From Nitrospirota bacterium (GTDB lineage: Bacteria > Nitrospirota > Nitrospiria > Nitrospirales > Nitrospiraceae), in assembly GCA_018971525.1 (NCBI GenBank), contig JAGXAR010000030.1:1-40000 (forward strand): DNA of 40,000 nt, given 5' to 3'. Below are positions 28,564-36,890 of the stretch, piece by piece. Numbering within the stretch: position 1 is the stretch's first letter; every line of letters starts with the position of its first letter. The notes beneath the pieces are model-generated. The model was given only the letters and a program-made list of their open reading frames with translations, made no database searches and had not been told where the DNA came from. The translations under genes were made by a program, and so were the position numbers.

Positions 28564-29727
28564 ATGGCAGGCAATTCGTTTGGTCGAGTTTTCACCGTCA
28601 CGTCATTCGGCGAGAGCCACGGGCCTGCTATTGGCTGTGTTGTGGATGGCTGTCCGCCCGGTCTGGCCCTCTCTGTCGATGACATCCAGCAGGACCTCGA
28701 TCGCCGCAAGCCCGGCACCTCCCGCCACGTCACGCAACGGCAGGAATCCGATACCGTCGAAGTCCTCTCCGGTGTCTTCGAAGGCAAGACCACCGGCACC
28801 CCGATCGCGCTTCTCATCCGGAACGAAGATGCCCGCAGCAAGGATTACGGCAATTTGATCGATACCTTTAGGCCCGGTCATGCGGATTACACCTATTGGC
28901 AGAAGTACGGGATTCGCGACCACCGCGGTGGCGGGCGCTCGTCTGCGCGCGAGACGGCCGTCAGAGTGGCGGCAGCAGCGATTGCGAAGAAATGGCTCAG
29001 GGAGAAGTATGGCGTCGTGATTCGTGGCTACCTGAGTCAGCTCGGCCCTCTTGAAGCCCCGTTTAAGAGTTGGGGTGAGGTCAGCAAGAATCCGTTCTTC
29101 TCCGCAAGCTCCGAGGTCGTGCCGAAGCTCGAGTCATTCATGGACGAATTGCGCAGAGCAGGTGACTCGGTAGGGGCAAAGATTACCACGGTTGCCGAAT
29201 CGATGCCGGTCGGGTGGGGCGCTCCTGTCTATGCCAAATTGGATGCGGATCTTGCCTCAGCCATGATGAGCATCAATGCGGTCAAAGGCGTGGAGATCGG
29301 CGCCGGGTTTGGCTCCGTCACACAGAGGGGGTCCGAGCACGGGGATGAGCTTACCCCTGAAGGATTTCTCTCGAATCACGCGGGAGGCATCCTGGGTGGC
29401 ATTTCCACGGGGCAAGATCTCGTGGTGACGATTGCCATCAAGCCCACGTCGAGCATTCGCGTTCCGCGGCGTTCCATCGACAAGCAGGGGACTGCCGTGA
29501 CGGTCGAGACGAATGGGCGCCATGATCCCTGCGTCGGCATCAGAGCGACGCCGATTGCCGAAGCCATGATGGCGCTGGTGCTCATGGACCATGCCTTGCT
29601 CCACCGTGCACAGAATGCCGATGTGAAAACACCCACGCCGAAAATTCCTGCCTCAGCCAAGAAAACCTCTCGCGCTTCCGGGTCTTCCGGTCCTGCCAAG
29701 ATCAATCCCGATCCTGATGAAGCCTAG
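28564..29727 (+). CDS. aroC: Chorismate synthase
   Basis: AroC makes chorismate from EPSP using reduced FMN, the last step of the shikimate pathway. The 387-aa product shows [26 protein letters not shown], the [14 protein letters not shown] signature, and [14 protein letters not shown], with the C-terminal signature around [14 protein letters not shown]. The last 35 aa are a Lys/Ser/Pro-rich tail beyond the usual end. GGGAGGAG lies about 12 bases before the ATG. It follows aspS by 18 bp and overlaps the next gene by 11 bp, so it belongs to the same transcript. Confidence 0.97.
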   Translation: MAGNSFGRVFTVTSFGESHGPAIGCVVDGCPPGLALSVDDIQQDLDRRKPGTSRHVTQRQESDTVEVLSGVFEGKTTGTPIALLIRNEDARSKDYGNLIDTFRPGHADYTYWQKYGIRDHRGGGRSSARETAVRVAAAAIAKKWLREKYGVVIRGYLSQLGPLEAPFKSWGEVSKNPFFSASSEVVPKLESFMDELRRAGDSVGAKITTVAESMPVGWGAPVYAKLDADLASAMMSINAVKGVEIGAGFGSVTQRGSEHGDELTPEGFLSNHAGGILGGISTGQDLVVTIAIKPTSSIRVPRRSIDKQGTAVTVETNGRHDPCVGIRATPIAEAMMALVLMDHALLHRAQNADVKTPTPKIPASAKKTSRASGSSGPAKINPDPDEA

Positions 29728-30514
29728 CCGATTTATCGAGATCGAACGAGCGACGGTCTATCGAGGCGACACCTGCGTGTTCAACGAGCTGTCGCTCACG
29801 ATTGACGAAGGGACGCACGCAGCGATCTTAGGGCCGAACGGCGCGGGGAAGTCGACGTTCCTCAAGCTCCTGGCCGGCGAGGTCCATCCTGTCCCGCATG
29901 ATGAGACGTCTATCCGGCTCTTCGGCGAAGAGCAGTGGAATGTGTGGGATGTGCGCAGGCGGCTGGGGTTGGTCTCGCACGATTTGCAGCATCAGTATTT
30001 GGAGCAGGTGACGGGGTTAAAAGTCGTGCTCTCAGGGTACTACGCCAGCATCGGCATCTACGGCCATCAAGACTTCACCTATGCTCAGATCTCGCGAGCC
30101 CATGCGGTGATGGAGGAACTCGGGATCGGCTATCTGACGGACCGGCGGTTTGCGGACATGTCGACCGGCGAACAGCGGCGCTGTCTGTTAGGACGCGCGT
30201 TGGTCCATGAGCCGACAGCGCTCGTGCTGGATGAGCCGACGAGCGGATTGGATCTCACAGCGACCTTTCATTACCTGGATCTCGTGCGTGGATTCATGAA
30301 GAAAGGGAAGACCGTGCTGCTCGTCACGCACCACATCCATGAGATTCCGCCTGAAATGGAGCGGGTGCTGCTGCTGAAGGAAGGACGAGTCCTGCAGGAT
30401 GGGGACAAGGCGCTCGTCTTGACCGAGGCCAATCTCAGCCTGTTGTTCGGCTGTCCTGTGGTACTGGCCCAGGCGAATGGGTGGTATCAAGCTCTTCCCG
30501 GTCATTCAGCGTAG
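29717..30514 (+). CDS. Orphan ABC transporter ATP-binding protein
   Basis: The 265-aa protein has a complete ABC ATPase core: Walker A GPNGAGKS (residues 39-46), a signature loop MSTGEQRR (148-155) in place of LSGGQ, Walker B ALVLDEP (Asp172, Glu173), and the switch His in LVTHH. The sequence resembles the YlmA/ModF-like ATPases. No permease or binding protein gene is adjacent, so its transporter is elsewhere or it acts outside transport. Start codon overlaps the end of aroC by 11 bp, indicating coupling. It is convergent with the HtrA-like protease gene; only 4 bases separate them. Confidence 0.85.
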   Translation: MKPSRFIEIERATVYRGDTCVFNELSLTIDEGTHAAILGPNGAGKSTFLKLLAGEVHPVPHDETSIRLFGEEQWNVWDVRRRLGLVSHDLQHQYLEQVTGLKVVLSGYYASIGIYGHQDFTYAQISRAHAVMEELGIGYLTDRRFADMSTGEQRRCLLGRALVHEPTALVLDEPTSGLDLTATFHYLDLVRGFMKKGKTVLLVTHHIHEIPPEMERVLLLKEGRVLQDGDKALVLTEANLSLLFGCPVVLAQANGWYQALPGHSA

Positions 30515-30518
30515 TAGC

Positions 30519-31550
30519 CTATCCCCCTCCCAGCGTCACCGTAAACGTGAGATCTGCATCGATCCGACGGACTTTTACCGCAACTTTCTGGCCCGGAGCG
30601 GTGCGTTCGATCAGATAGTTCTTCAGCTGGGCCGCATCGAGAATGTCCGTATCCTCGATTGCCAATAAGATGTCGTGCTTTTGAATGCCTGCCGCTTTCG
30701 CCGGATCGGCCACATCCTTTACGGCTATGCGCCACTTGGTACCGTCCTTCACCGGGGTCATGTGAATCCCAAGTTTGGAGAACGTGAGCGGCTTGCCCGC
30801 GAGGGCCGCATTCACAATCCGCTCGGCGAGAATCCCAGGAATGGCGAAGGTCATGCGGCTGCAATGGGCCTGGGTCTCGTCTTTTTCTGTTTGGATGATG
30901 GCGTGCATGATCCCGACGATTTCTCCTTGAGCATTAAACAATCCGCCTCCTGAGTTTCCGTTGCAGGCCGAGAGGTCGGCTTGGATCAGGCGTGTTTCGA
31001 CGGTTTGGAGGAAGGTGTTCGTATTTCCGAGCCGGCCGAAGGCCATGGTGGGGCCCCAGCCGAGCGGATAGCCCACGGTGAAGACCTCCATCCCGGGCGC
31101 GACATCTCCGGCGGCGAAGGCCGTCCCTGCCTGCAGTTTGGATCGATGCGGTTCGGCGACACGGTAAAGCACGACATCCATGAACGCGCTGTCACCGACG
31201 AGGTCGGCGGGGAGTTCATGGAGATCGGTGGTGAGAATGCGAACGTGCTTCTGGATGATCGTCCCCGTCGAGGGGTCGTGTTTCTCCGCGGCGTGTCTTG
31301 CTGTAATCACGTAGCCATCTCGCAGGTGAAACCCGGTTCCCCGGACGGTGATCCTCCCCGGTTTCTCCGGAGTGCGCTGATCTTGGGTGTCTTCCAGGAT
31401 GCCGACCGTGGCTCGTTTTGCTCGGTCGAAGACATCTTGTGTCCCTGGTTCCGCCGAGGCGGAGAGGCAAGGCAGCAGAATTTCCAGGCATGAGATGAGC
31501 AGGGTGAGGCTGACAATGCTGGATCGAAGATGGCCGGATCTCACGTTCAT
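30519..31550 (-). CDS. Exported HtrA/DegP-like serine protease with PDZ domain
   Basis: The 343-aa product has a signal peptide (about residues 1-33, SASAEPG), a trypsin-like domain with catalytic His86 (TARHAAE), Asp125 (FMDVVLY) and Ser200 (CNGNSGGGLF), and one PDZ domain at about 255-335 (GIHMTPV, AAGIQKHDILLAIED). It is a single-PDZ DegS-like arrangement, probably periplasmic quality control. I chose ATG at 31550, with AAAGGGA 7 bases upstream; the longer open frame (to 31967) runs antisense to the next gene. The gene ends against the ABC gene. Confidence 0.9.
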   Translation of the reverse strand: MNVRSGHLRSSIVSLTLLISCLEILLPCLSASAEPGTQDVFDRAKRATVGILEDTQDQRTPEKPGRITVRGTGFHLRDGYVITARHAAEKHDPSTGTIIQKHVRILTTDLHELPADLVGDSAFMDVVLYRVAEPHRSKLQAGTAFAAGDVAPGMEVFTVGYPLGWGPTMAFGRLGNTNTFLQTVETRLIQADLSACNGNSGGGLFNAQGEIVGIMHAIIQTEKDETQAHCSRMTFAIPGILAERIVNAALAGKPLTFSKLGIHMTPVKDGTKWRIAVKDVADPAKAAGIQKHDILLAIEDTDILDAAQLKNYLIERTAPGQKVAVKVRRIDADLTFTVTLGGG

Positions 31551-31646
31551 CAGGATTCCCTTTCGGTCGGTGTTCCAGGACCGGCGCAGTATAATAAAAT
31601 TCTGACGAGGAAGACAAAGGGTCTGGCGCTGATCATGAGGTGGGGA
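31551..31646. promoter_or_regulatory. Divergent promoter gap between protease and helical protein genes
   Basis: The 96-bp gap has an A+T-rich core at 31588-31602 with TATAAT (31590-31595) on the plus strand and a possible TATACT on the minus strand, 19 bp from TTGTCT. Neither -35 is strong. Likely promoters lie here in both directions. Confidence 0.4.
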
Positions 31647-31943
31647 ATGAGAGAAAGGGGAATGACCGCCTGTGTGTTGATGGGTATGGTGCTTTCTATA
31701 GGGATGAGCAGTAGTGCGCTTGTCGCCGAGTCGAGTGAAGGGCCTGCGGTTGTCGAACAAATCGGGTCGACCGCCACGAAAGTGGGGAAGAAGATTGAGG
31801 AAGGCGTGACCAAGACCGTCAAGAAAGTCGAGGAGAAACATTTCGGGGACAAGATCGAACAGAAACTGAGGAAAGCGGCCAACAAGACGGCTGAAGGATT
31901 TGAAAACGCGGGCAAGGAAATCGAGCCGAAATTCGGCAACTAG
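31647..31943 (+). CDS. Small exported amphipathic-helix protein
   Basis: The 98-aa product starts with a signal peptide (residues 1-26, ending ALVAES). The rest is Lys/Glu-rich helix with TKVGKKIEEGVTKTVKKVEEK and a second helix KLRKAANKTAEGFENAGKEI. The start is chosen at 31647, where GAGGTGGGGA lies just upstream; ATGs at 31635 and 31662 are also in frame. I do not recognise the family. It is divergent from the HtrA-like protease gene, which suggests an envelope role. Confidence 0.65.
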   Translation: MRERGMTACVLMGMVLSIGMSSSALVAESSEGPAVVEQIGSTATKVGKKIEEGVTKTVKKVEEKHFGDKIEQKLRKAANKTAEGFENAGKEIEPKFGN

Positions 31944-31979
31944 TGCCGCCCTCATCCCGATACGCACCTGTCCAGTTTT

Positions 31980-32429
31980 TTACTTCTTGCGAAAACCGAA
32001 AAACGTCCCGGCTCCTGCCGCTCCGGCGGAAGGAAGATATCCGGAGAGGAACTGTTTCAGTCCTACTGCGCCACGCTGGAGAGCGCCCATGCTCTGCAGG
32101 ATCTGTGCTTCAAGGGCGCCCCAATCCAGGTCTAACCATCCCGTCCCTTTTAGGATGGCGATACCGGCGAATACCGCACCGGCGACAAGGGCGGCCATCT
32201 TCAAAAATCGACGGAATGCCCATCCGATGAAAAACCCACCGATGTAGCTGCCGCCTAGCTGGGCGAGAGCGGGCGAAGCGGCGTAGTCGGTAATCCATGC
32301 TGCAAGCCCTGCGGCCATTGTGGCGCCTGCGGCCATCACGGAGTTGGCGCGCCAGGGGGCATCGGCCAGAAGGGCCGCACATATCCCCTGAGAGGATGGC
32401 TCGGGTGGATGATCCTGATCTATGTCCAC
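31980..32429 (-). CDS. FUN14-domain membrane protein
   Basis: The 149-aa product has a hydrophobic segment (about 30-50), then the FUN14 pattern: GGSYIGGFFIGWAFRRFLK, a long helix AALVAGAVFAGIAILKG, WLDLDWGALEAQ, and the C-terminal AGTFFGFRKK. FUN14 proteins are small integral membrane proteins; the bacterial role is unknown. It begins with GTG at 32429 and has no clear SD. It follows the YpfJ-type gene by 14 bp and is probably read through from it. Confidence 0.75.
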   Translation of the reverse strand: MDIDQDHPPEPSSQGICAALLADAPWRANSVMAAGATMAAGLAAWITDYAASPALAQLGGSYIGGFFIGWAFRRFLKMAALVAGAVFAGIAILKGTGWLDLDWGALEAQILQSMGALQRGAVGLKQFLSGYLPSAGAAGAGTFFGFRKK

Positions 32430-32443
32430 AAAAATGACGGGCG

Positions 32444-33298
32444 TTAGAGCCGGTTGTTCGAGAAGGTGTCACACACGTTGGGATCGCCGGTTTCCAATCC
32501 TCGTTTCAGCCATGTCATGCGTTGCTCGGAGGAGCCGTGCGTCCAACTTTCCGGCTGCACGTGGCCGCGCGCCATCTTTTGGAGCCGGTCGTCTCCAATG
32601 GCTGAAGCCGCGCGCAGTCCCTCTTCAAAATCTCCCGGCTCGATCAGGTTACGCTCGCGCTTGGCGTGATGACCCCACACGCCGGCGAAACAGTCGGCCT
32701 GCAATTCCATACGAACTGAGAGGGCATTGTGTTCCTTTTCCGATACCTGACGTTGGAGGCGCGTCACTTTTTGAGCGATGCCCATCACATTTTGAACATG
32801 GTGTCCGACTTCGTGCGCAATGACGTAGGCCTGCGCAAAATCACCCGGTGCGCCCAGGCGCTTCGACATTTCGTCGAAGAACGACAGATCGAGATAAAGC
32901 TTGTGGTCGCCGGGGCAGTAGAAGGGTCCGACGGCTGACGAGGTCGTGCCGCAAGCCGACTGAACCGCGCCGGAAAAGAGCACCATGTGCGGATTTTCAT
33001 ACCGCTGTCCGAGAAGCGCGTTCCAGGTAGTTTCTGTATCGGCGAGCACCACAGAGGCAAACTTGCCCAGTTGGTCGCTGGGCGGCCCTGTCGGACCGGG
33101 CTCGGGCGGTGCCGATGATTCAGTCATGCTCTGTACGCCATTGAGCATGTTGATGAGCGTCAGGGGGTTGGCGCCGGTGAAATAGCTCACAGCCAGCACG
33201 AGCACGAGGCCGCCCAGTCCCAGCCCTCCGATCCTGGCCGGTCCCATACCTCGACGATCTTCGATATTGTCGCTCTCCCGTTGTCCTTCCCAGCGCAT
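32444..33298 (-). CDS. YpfJ-type neutral zinc metallopeptidase (PF04228-like)
   Basis: The 284-aa product has a short N-terminus, a membrane helix (about 24-41), a Pro-rich linker, and a metalloprotease domain. The zinc motif HEVGHH is at 162-167, with a downstream ELQADCFAG segment that supplies the third ligand. A Cys pair at 116 and 128 (SACGTT, FYCPGD) is typical. The enzyme is probably held in the inner membrane with the protease outside. ATG at 33298 is preferred; a GTG at 33304 would add two residues. It is upstream of the FUN14 gene on the same strand. Confidence 0.87.
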   Translation of the reverse strand: MRWEGQRESDNIEDRRGMGPARIGGLGLGGLVLVLAVSYFTGANPLTLINMLNGVQSMTESSAPPEPGPTGPPSDQLGKFASVVLADTETTWNALLGQRYENPHMVLFSGAVQSACGTTSSAVGPFYCPGDHKLYLDLSFFDEMSKRLGAPGDFAQAYVIAHEVGHHVQNVMGIAQKVTRLQRQVSEKEHNALSVRMELQADCFAGVWGHHAKRERNLIEPGDFEEGLRAASAIGDDRLQKMARGHVQPESWTHGSSEQRMTWLKRGLETGDPNVCDTFSNNRL

Positions 33299-33410
33299 AC
33301 CCACCCGTTGCTTTCAGTAAAGCAGCCGAATAGATGGAACCACATCCTTCGATGCAGTGCAAGCCGCAAGGGTGTTGTTTCTTGGTCGGCGTCTTTCTGG
33401 AGGTAGCCGG

Positions 33411-33443
33411 AGAGGAGGCGCGACCTGTGGGTGCGCCTCCTCT
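33411..33443 (-). terminator. Strong hairpin after the OmpA-type gene
   Basis: AGAGGAGGCGC (33411-33421) pairs perfectly with GCGCCTCCTCT (33433-33443); the loop can add three more pairs. On the minus strand it lies 12 bases past the OmpA-type stop. It has no T run, so it may block or pause rather than be a classic terminator. Confidence 0.55.
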
Positions 33444-33455
33444 TGGTCTGTGCCG

Positions 33456-34775
33456 CTATTTCAATGCAGCCGTACTGGTCTCGACTTGACCGGCAATTTG
33501 TTTGAGGTCCTTCGGGTACAGCACGATTTCAATTCGACGGTTGGATGATCGCCCTTCTTCGGAGTCGTTCGAGGCGATGGGGTGAGTGTCCGCGTAGCCG
33601 ACTGCGGAGAGGTACTGTCGGTCCACCCCGCCCTGATCGATCAGGTAGCGCACCACGGTTGTGGCTCGCGCCGTCGAGAGTTCCCAGTTTGTCTTGAAGC
33701 GATCTTGTAGTTTCGAGCTGATGGGCACATTGTCGGTATGGCCTTCGATCCGAATCTGTTTGTCCGTGACCGTTTTCAACACGTCGGCGACCTGCTTCAG
33801 TACTTTGATGCCGGCCGGCTTCACCTGTGCCTGGCCGGAATCGAACAGGACACGATCGACCATATTGATGGTGAGGCGGTCGCGAACCTGTTGGATCGTA
33901 ATGTTCCCCTTCGCAATCTCATCTTGGAGTGACTTGGACAGTTCTTCTTGTGTGCGAGTCAGGCGTTTGATCTCTTCTTCTTTCGCCAGCCGTTCTTGTT
34001 CCAGCCGGGCCTTGTCGGCCTCTTCGGCTTTCAGACGTTGACGTTCCTGCTCCAGACTGGCCGTCAGCTGGGATTGTTGCTGCTGCAACTGTTCGTGCTC
34101 TCTTGCCAGCCGTGCTTTCTCCGCTTCTCCGGCTTTCAGACGTTGACGTTCCTGTTCCAGCGTTGCGGCGAGTTGCGATTGCTCCTGCCGCAGTTGCTCG
34201 CGCTCCTTCGCGATGCGGGCGGCGTTGGCTTCAAGTTCTGCCGCTCGTTTCTGCAACGTGGCAATTTCCCCCTGGGCCGAGGCAGTTCCGCTGGCGAGTT
34301 GCTGCTTGTCTTTTTCCAGAGCGCTGACTTGAGCCGTTTCGTCTGTCAGTTTCTTTTGGAGGGCCTCGATTTGCCCGCGCACGTCTCCCAATTCGTTGCC
34401 CAGCTGACCCTTTTCTCTCTCAAGTCCGTCGAGCTTGGACTGGAGCGCTCCGGACCGCGCTTCGAGGGCTGCGCGTTCTTTGGCCAACTCGACAGCCTGC
34501 TGCTCGGCGGCTTTTCGTTGAGTGGCTTCCTGGTCCAGATTTTGTTGTAGCCCAGCCAATTGCTGCTGCAGCTGGTCGGTCTGCGCTTGAGACTTCTTCT
34601 TGAGCGCGTCCAGATCCGCTGCTTGCTGAGCGGATATTTTCTTCGCGGCCTCAAGTTCGGTGAGCGCTTTCGTGTGGGTTTCCGTGCTCACGCATCCCAT
34701 CACCCCCACGACACACAGCATGGCCAATGCAGGGGCCCGGAGTGTCATGGTTCGATCGATCGAAATTCGTCGCAT
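33456..34775 (-). CDS. Lipoprotein with long coiled coil and OmpA/MotB peptidoglycan-binding domain
   Basis: The 439-aa product has a lipobox (GVMGC, lipidated Cys28), a coiled coil from about 35 to 300, and an OmpA-type C-terminal domain (about 310-425) with FDSGQAQVKP, the GHTDNVPI loop and the NRRIEIVL motif whose Asp and Arg bind diaminopimelate. It should tether an envelope membrane to peptidoglycan across the periplasm. A coiled-coil unit QSQLAATLEQERQRLKA repeats with small changes about 34 residues later, and the DNA is duplicated too. Start has a near-ideal SD (AAAGGAGGAG). Confidence 0.92.
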   Translation of the reverse strand: MRRISIDRTMTLRAPALAMLCVVGVMGCVSTETHTKALTELEAAKKISAQQAADLDALKKKSQAQTDQLQQQLAGLQQNLDQEATQRKAAEQQAVELAKERAALEARSGALQSKLDGLEREKGQLGNELGDVRGQIEALQKKLTDETAQVSALEKDKQQLASGTASAQGEIATLQKRAAELEANAARIAKEREQLRQEQSQLAATLEQERQRLKAGEAEKARLAREHEQLQQQQSQLTASLEQERQRLKAEEADKARLEQERLAKEEEIKRLTRTQEELSKSLQDEIAKGNITIQQVRDRLTINMVDRVLFDSGQAQVKPAGIKVLKQVADVLKTVTDKQIRIEGHTDNVPISSKLQDRFKTNWELSTARATTVVRYLIDQGGVDRQYLSAVGYADTHPIASNDSEEGRSSNRRIEIVLYPKDLKQIAGQVETSTAALK

Positions 34776-35062
34776 AGTCTCCTCCTTTGAATGATAGCGA
34801 ACAGAACATCGTGAAGGGGAGCAAGCTCAATGCCCAATGACTCGGAACTGCGCGGGAAGGGAACTGCTCATTTCTCATGGAGTTGGAGGGGAAATTGTTA
34901 CTTGGTGTGTGAGGTCAGCAAGGGGACTGGCGCATGGTGCCACAAGCACTGTAGGGCCTGCCCTACAGACTTTGAATGCTGTTGCTGTGATATACGGTCA
35001 AGCCAGCCGGCTGGTCCAAGGGGAAGAGGAGAGTGGTTGTCTGACGAACGTATTGCAACGGA
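34776..35062. other. Intergenic stretch with two perfect palindromes
   Basis: No gene is supported. CTGTAGGGC/GCCCTACAG at 34949-34968 is a 9-bp inverted repeat with a 2-base centre. CCAGCCGGCTGG at 35003-35014 is a perfect 12-bp palindrome. They could be operators for the OmpA-type gene. No convincing -35/-10 pair is seen. Confidence 0.45.
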
Positions 35063-35098
35063 GCAGGCGGGGCGCAGCTTCTGCTGCGCCCCGCCTGC
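35063..35098 (-). terminator. Very strong hairpin terminator-like structure
   Basis: GCAGGCGGGGCGCAG (35063-35077) pairs perfectly with 35084-35098, and one more C-G pair closes a TTCT loop. It lies 5 bases after the stop of the 54-aa exported protein. There is no T run, so it is either a non-canonical terminator or a 3'-end protector. Confidence 0.6.
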
Positions 35099-35103
35099 AG
35101 GGC

Positions 35104-35271
35104 TTACTTTCCGCCCATGTCCTTCTTCTTCTCTTCGTCCGCCTTGCCGCTGGTCATATCCTTCTTCTCCTTCTGCTCGGCAGGGGCTGGTTCACCGGCG
35201 AAGGTCATGGGAATGATGAAACCGACGGTGAGGAACGCGGCTAACACCACCATGTGTGCAAAACGAGTCAT
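35104..35271 (-). CDS. 54-aa exported Lys/Glu-rich protein
   Basis: The product is a signal peptide (residues 1-25, ending MTFAGE) followed by a short, highly charged tail (EQKEKKDMTSGKADEEKKKDMGGK). The start at 35271 is set by an ideal SD, AAGGAGGT, 7 bases upstream; the frame is open further but without SD. It has a sigma54-like site upstream and a strong hairpin downstream, so it looks like a stand-alone, well-expressed gene. Function unknown. Confidence 0.75.
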   Translation of the reverse strand: MTRFAHMVVLAAFLTVGFIIPMTFAGEPAPAEQKEKKDMTSGKADEEKKKDMGGK

Positions 35272-35327
35272 GATGAAACCTCCTTGGTTGATATATATAA
35301 AAACGATGCAGCTACAGGGGGTGTAGA

Positions 35328-35342
35328 GCAAGTGTGGTGCCG
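35328..35342 (-). promoter_or_regulatory. Sigma54-like -24/-12 promoter
   Basis: On the minus strand CGGCAC (35342-35337), five bases, then TTGC (35331-35328) fit the TGGCAC-N5-TTGC pattern at all but the first base. Transcription would begin near 35316, with a 45-nt leader to the 54-aa protein gene. Chance matches occur, so this is a candidate only. Other bases of the 35272-35597 gap hold no gene I can support. Confidence 0.45.
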
Positions 35343-35562
35343 GGAGGTGAGTTGTTTCAAATGCACCATTAATAATTCAAACTCCCGCGCACAAATTCCA
35401 GGCTTTTTCATTAATCGGGAAGAAGCAGGACTGGATGGGATGAGTCGATGGACACTACGTATATCATTGAGGGAGGTGTGATCTGCAGGGGAATGCCTGC
35501 AACCATACAGTCGCCATGATAGAAAGGGTTGAGGCAACAGTGCAGAATGTAGAGGCTGCTCA

Positions 35563-35591
35563 TTGTGCTTGTCAGAGGTGTTGGATATAGT
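35563..35591 (+). promoter_or_regulatory. Possible promoter giving a leaderless slp mRNA
   Basis: TTGTGC (35563-35568), 17 bases, TATAGT (35586-35591). The expected start is at about 35598, the A of the ATG of the Slp-type gene, which itself has no close SD. The -35 matches only 3 of 6. Confidence 0.35.
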
Positions 35592-35597
35592 GTGTCA

Positions 35598-36155
35598 ATG
35601 CGGTCCAAGTTTCTGAAAGTATGGGCTGTGATTCTCTCGCTCATCGCCACAGGCTGCTCCTCCTCTCCGGTCGGGATCCCTGAAACTCTTGACTCTCAAA
35701 TTGATAGGAAACTGACATTCACGGACGTGCTCACCTCGCCCGAGACGTATAAAGGACGACTCGTTCTGCTGGGCGGTGAAATCCTCAAGGCGAAGCGGCT
35801 CAAAGAGGGGACGCAGGTCGAACTGTTGCAACTCCCCCTCAACGAGAATCAAGAGCCGACGACGGACCTCACGCAGTCGCAAGGGCGAATGTTGGTCCTT
35901 CATCAGGGATTCCTCGATCCGGCAATTTTGACGCCGGGGCTGCTGGTGACGTTCGTCGGTGAGATCAGCGGGGTCATCATTGAGAAGATGGATGAAGTCG
36001 ACTATCGCTATCCCACTCTGACGGTGATGCACTGGTATGCCTGGTCTCCTGGTACCCTCGACGACAGCCGAGGCGGACCCTCTTTCGGCGTCTATGGTGG
36101 GACGGGAATTGGCGGAGGTGTTCGCGGTGGTGGGGGATTTGGAATGGGGTTCTGA
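35598..36155 (+). CDS. Slp-family outer membrane lipoprotein
   Basis: The 185-aa product has a lipobox LIATGC (lipidated Cys20) and an Slp-like body: FTDVLTSPETYKGRLVLLGGEIL, LLQLPLNENQEPT, GRMLVLHQGFLDPAILTPG and VTFVGEISG, ending in a Gly-rich tail. Slp proteins are outer-membrane lipoproteins induced by starvation or stress. No SD precedes the ATG at 35598; GTG at 35592 or 35565 is in frame. A possible leaderless start is noted. It is upstream of the RluE-type gene by 32 bp. Confidence 0.82.
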   Translation: MRSKFLKVWAVILSLIATGCSSSPVGIPETLDSQIDRKLTFTDVLTSPETYKGRLVLLGGEILKAKRLKEGTQVELLQLPLNENQEPTTDLTQSQGRMLVLHQGFLDPAILTPGLLVTFVGEISGVIIEKMDEVDYRYPTLTVMHWYAWSPGTLDDSRGGPSFGVYGGTGIGGGVRGGGGFGMGF

Positions 36156-36187
36156 AGCAGAGACGATCTTTCCTCGTCTTTCCACTC

Positions 36188-36787
36188 GTGAAGCGCTCAC
36201 TCTCCAGAGTTCACACAATTGCCTTGAACAAACCCTACGGGGTCCTTCCCTGCTTTACCGATCCACAGGGACGGCCGACGTTAGCTGACTACGTGGCGAT
36301 TTCTGGCGTCTATGCGGCAGGGCGTCTCGATCTGGATAGCGAAGGGCTCCTGCTCTTGACGTCGGACGGTACGTTGGCACATCACATCACGGACCCGCAG
36401 CATAAGCTTCCGAAAGTGTATCTCGTGCAGGTCGAACGCATCCCGAACAATGAGGCCTTGGAGCAGTTGCGAAGGGGAGTGGTGCTGAACGGCAGGAAGA
36501 CCAGGCCTGCTGAAGTATGGTTGCTGCCGGACGATCCGCAGTTGCCTGATCGCTCCGTGCCTATCCGCTTCCGCAAGAACGTGCCAACTGCCTGGCTGGA
36601 GATCACGCTCCGTGAAGGGCTGAACCGACAGGTCCGGCGCATGACTGCCGCAGTGGGGCACCCGACGTTACGGCTTATTCGGGTTGCGATCGGACCGATT
36701 GTGCTTGGGGCCCTCGAGCCCGGCCAATGGCGGGATTTGACGAGTCGTGAGATTGAGCAGATCTATTCCACTGCCCCTCGCCGATAA
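36188..36787 (+). CDS. rluE: RluE-type 23S rRNA pseudouridine synthase
   Basis: The 199-aa product is a synthase domain without the S4 domain: ALNKPYGVLPCFTD, catalytic Asp48 in AGRLDLDSEGL, KVYLVQVER, and the EGLNRQVRRMTAAVGHPTLRL motif. RluE modifies one uridine of 23S rRNA in E. coli; the exact target here is not shown. The start is GTG at 36188 with no clear SD, so the N-terminus is approximate. It is the second pseudouridine synthase in the window, next to the one at 25964. Confidence 0.87.
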   Translation: MKRSLSRVHTIALNKPYGVLPCFTDPQGRPTLADYVAISGVYAAGRLDLDSEGLLLLTSDGTLAHHITDPQHKLPKVYLVQVERIPNNEALEQLRRGVVLNGRKTRPAEVWLLPDDPQLPDRSVPIRFRKNVPTAWLEITLREGLNRQVRRMTAAVGHPTLRLIRVAIGPIVLGALEPGQWRDLTSREIEQIYSTAPRR

Positions 36788-36890
36788 ATCCGGAGGCATC
36801 CCCGAGACTTGTTCCGGACTCTGTAGAGCGATTTGACCCGACTGATGCACCAGATTGCCGTTCATTGATGCGTCCGAGGTGTGAGGTCTG

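Noticed and set aside
31551-31967. N-terminal extension of the HtrA-like protease
   Set aside because: The longer frame overlaps the divergent small helical protein gene. A good SD and a signal peptide support the start at 31550.
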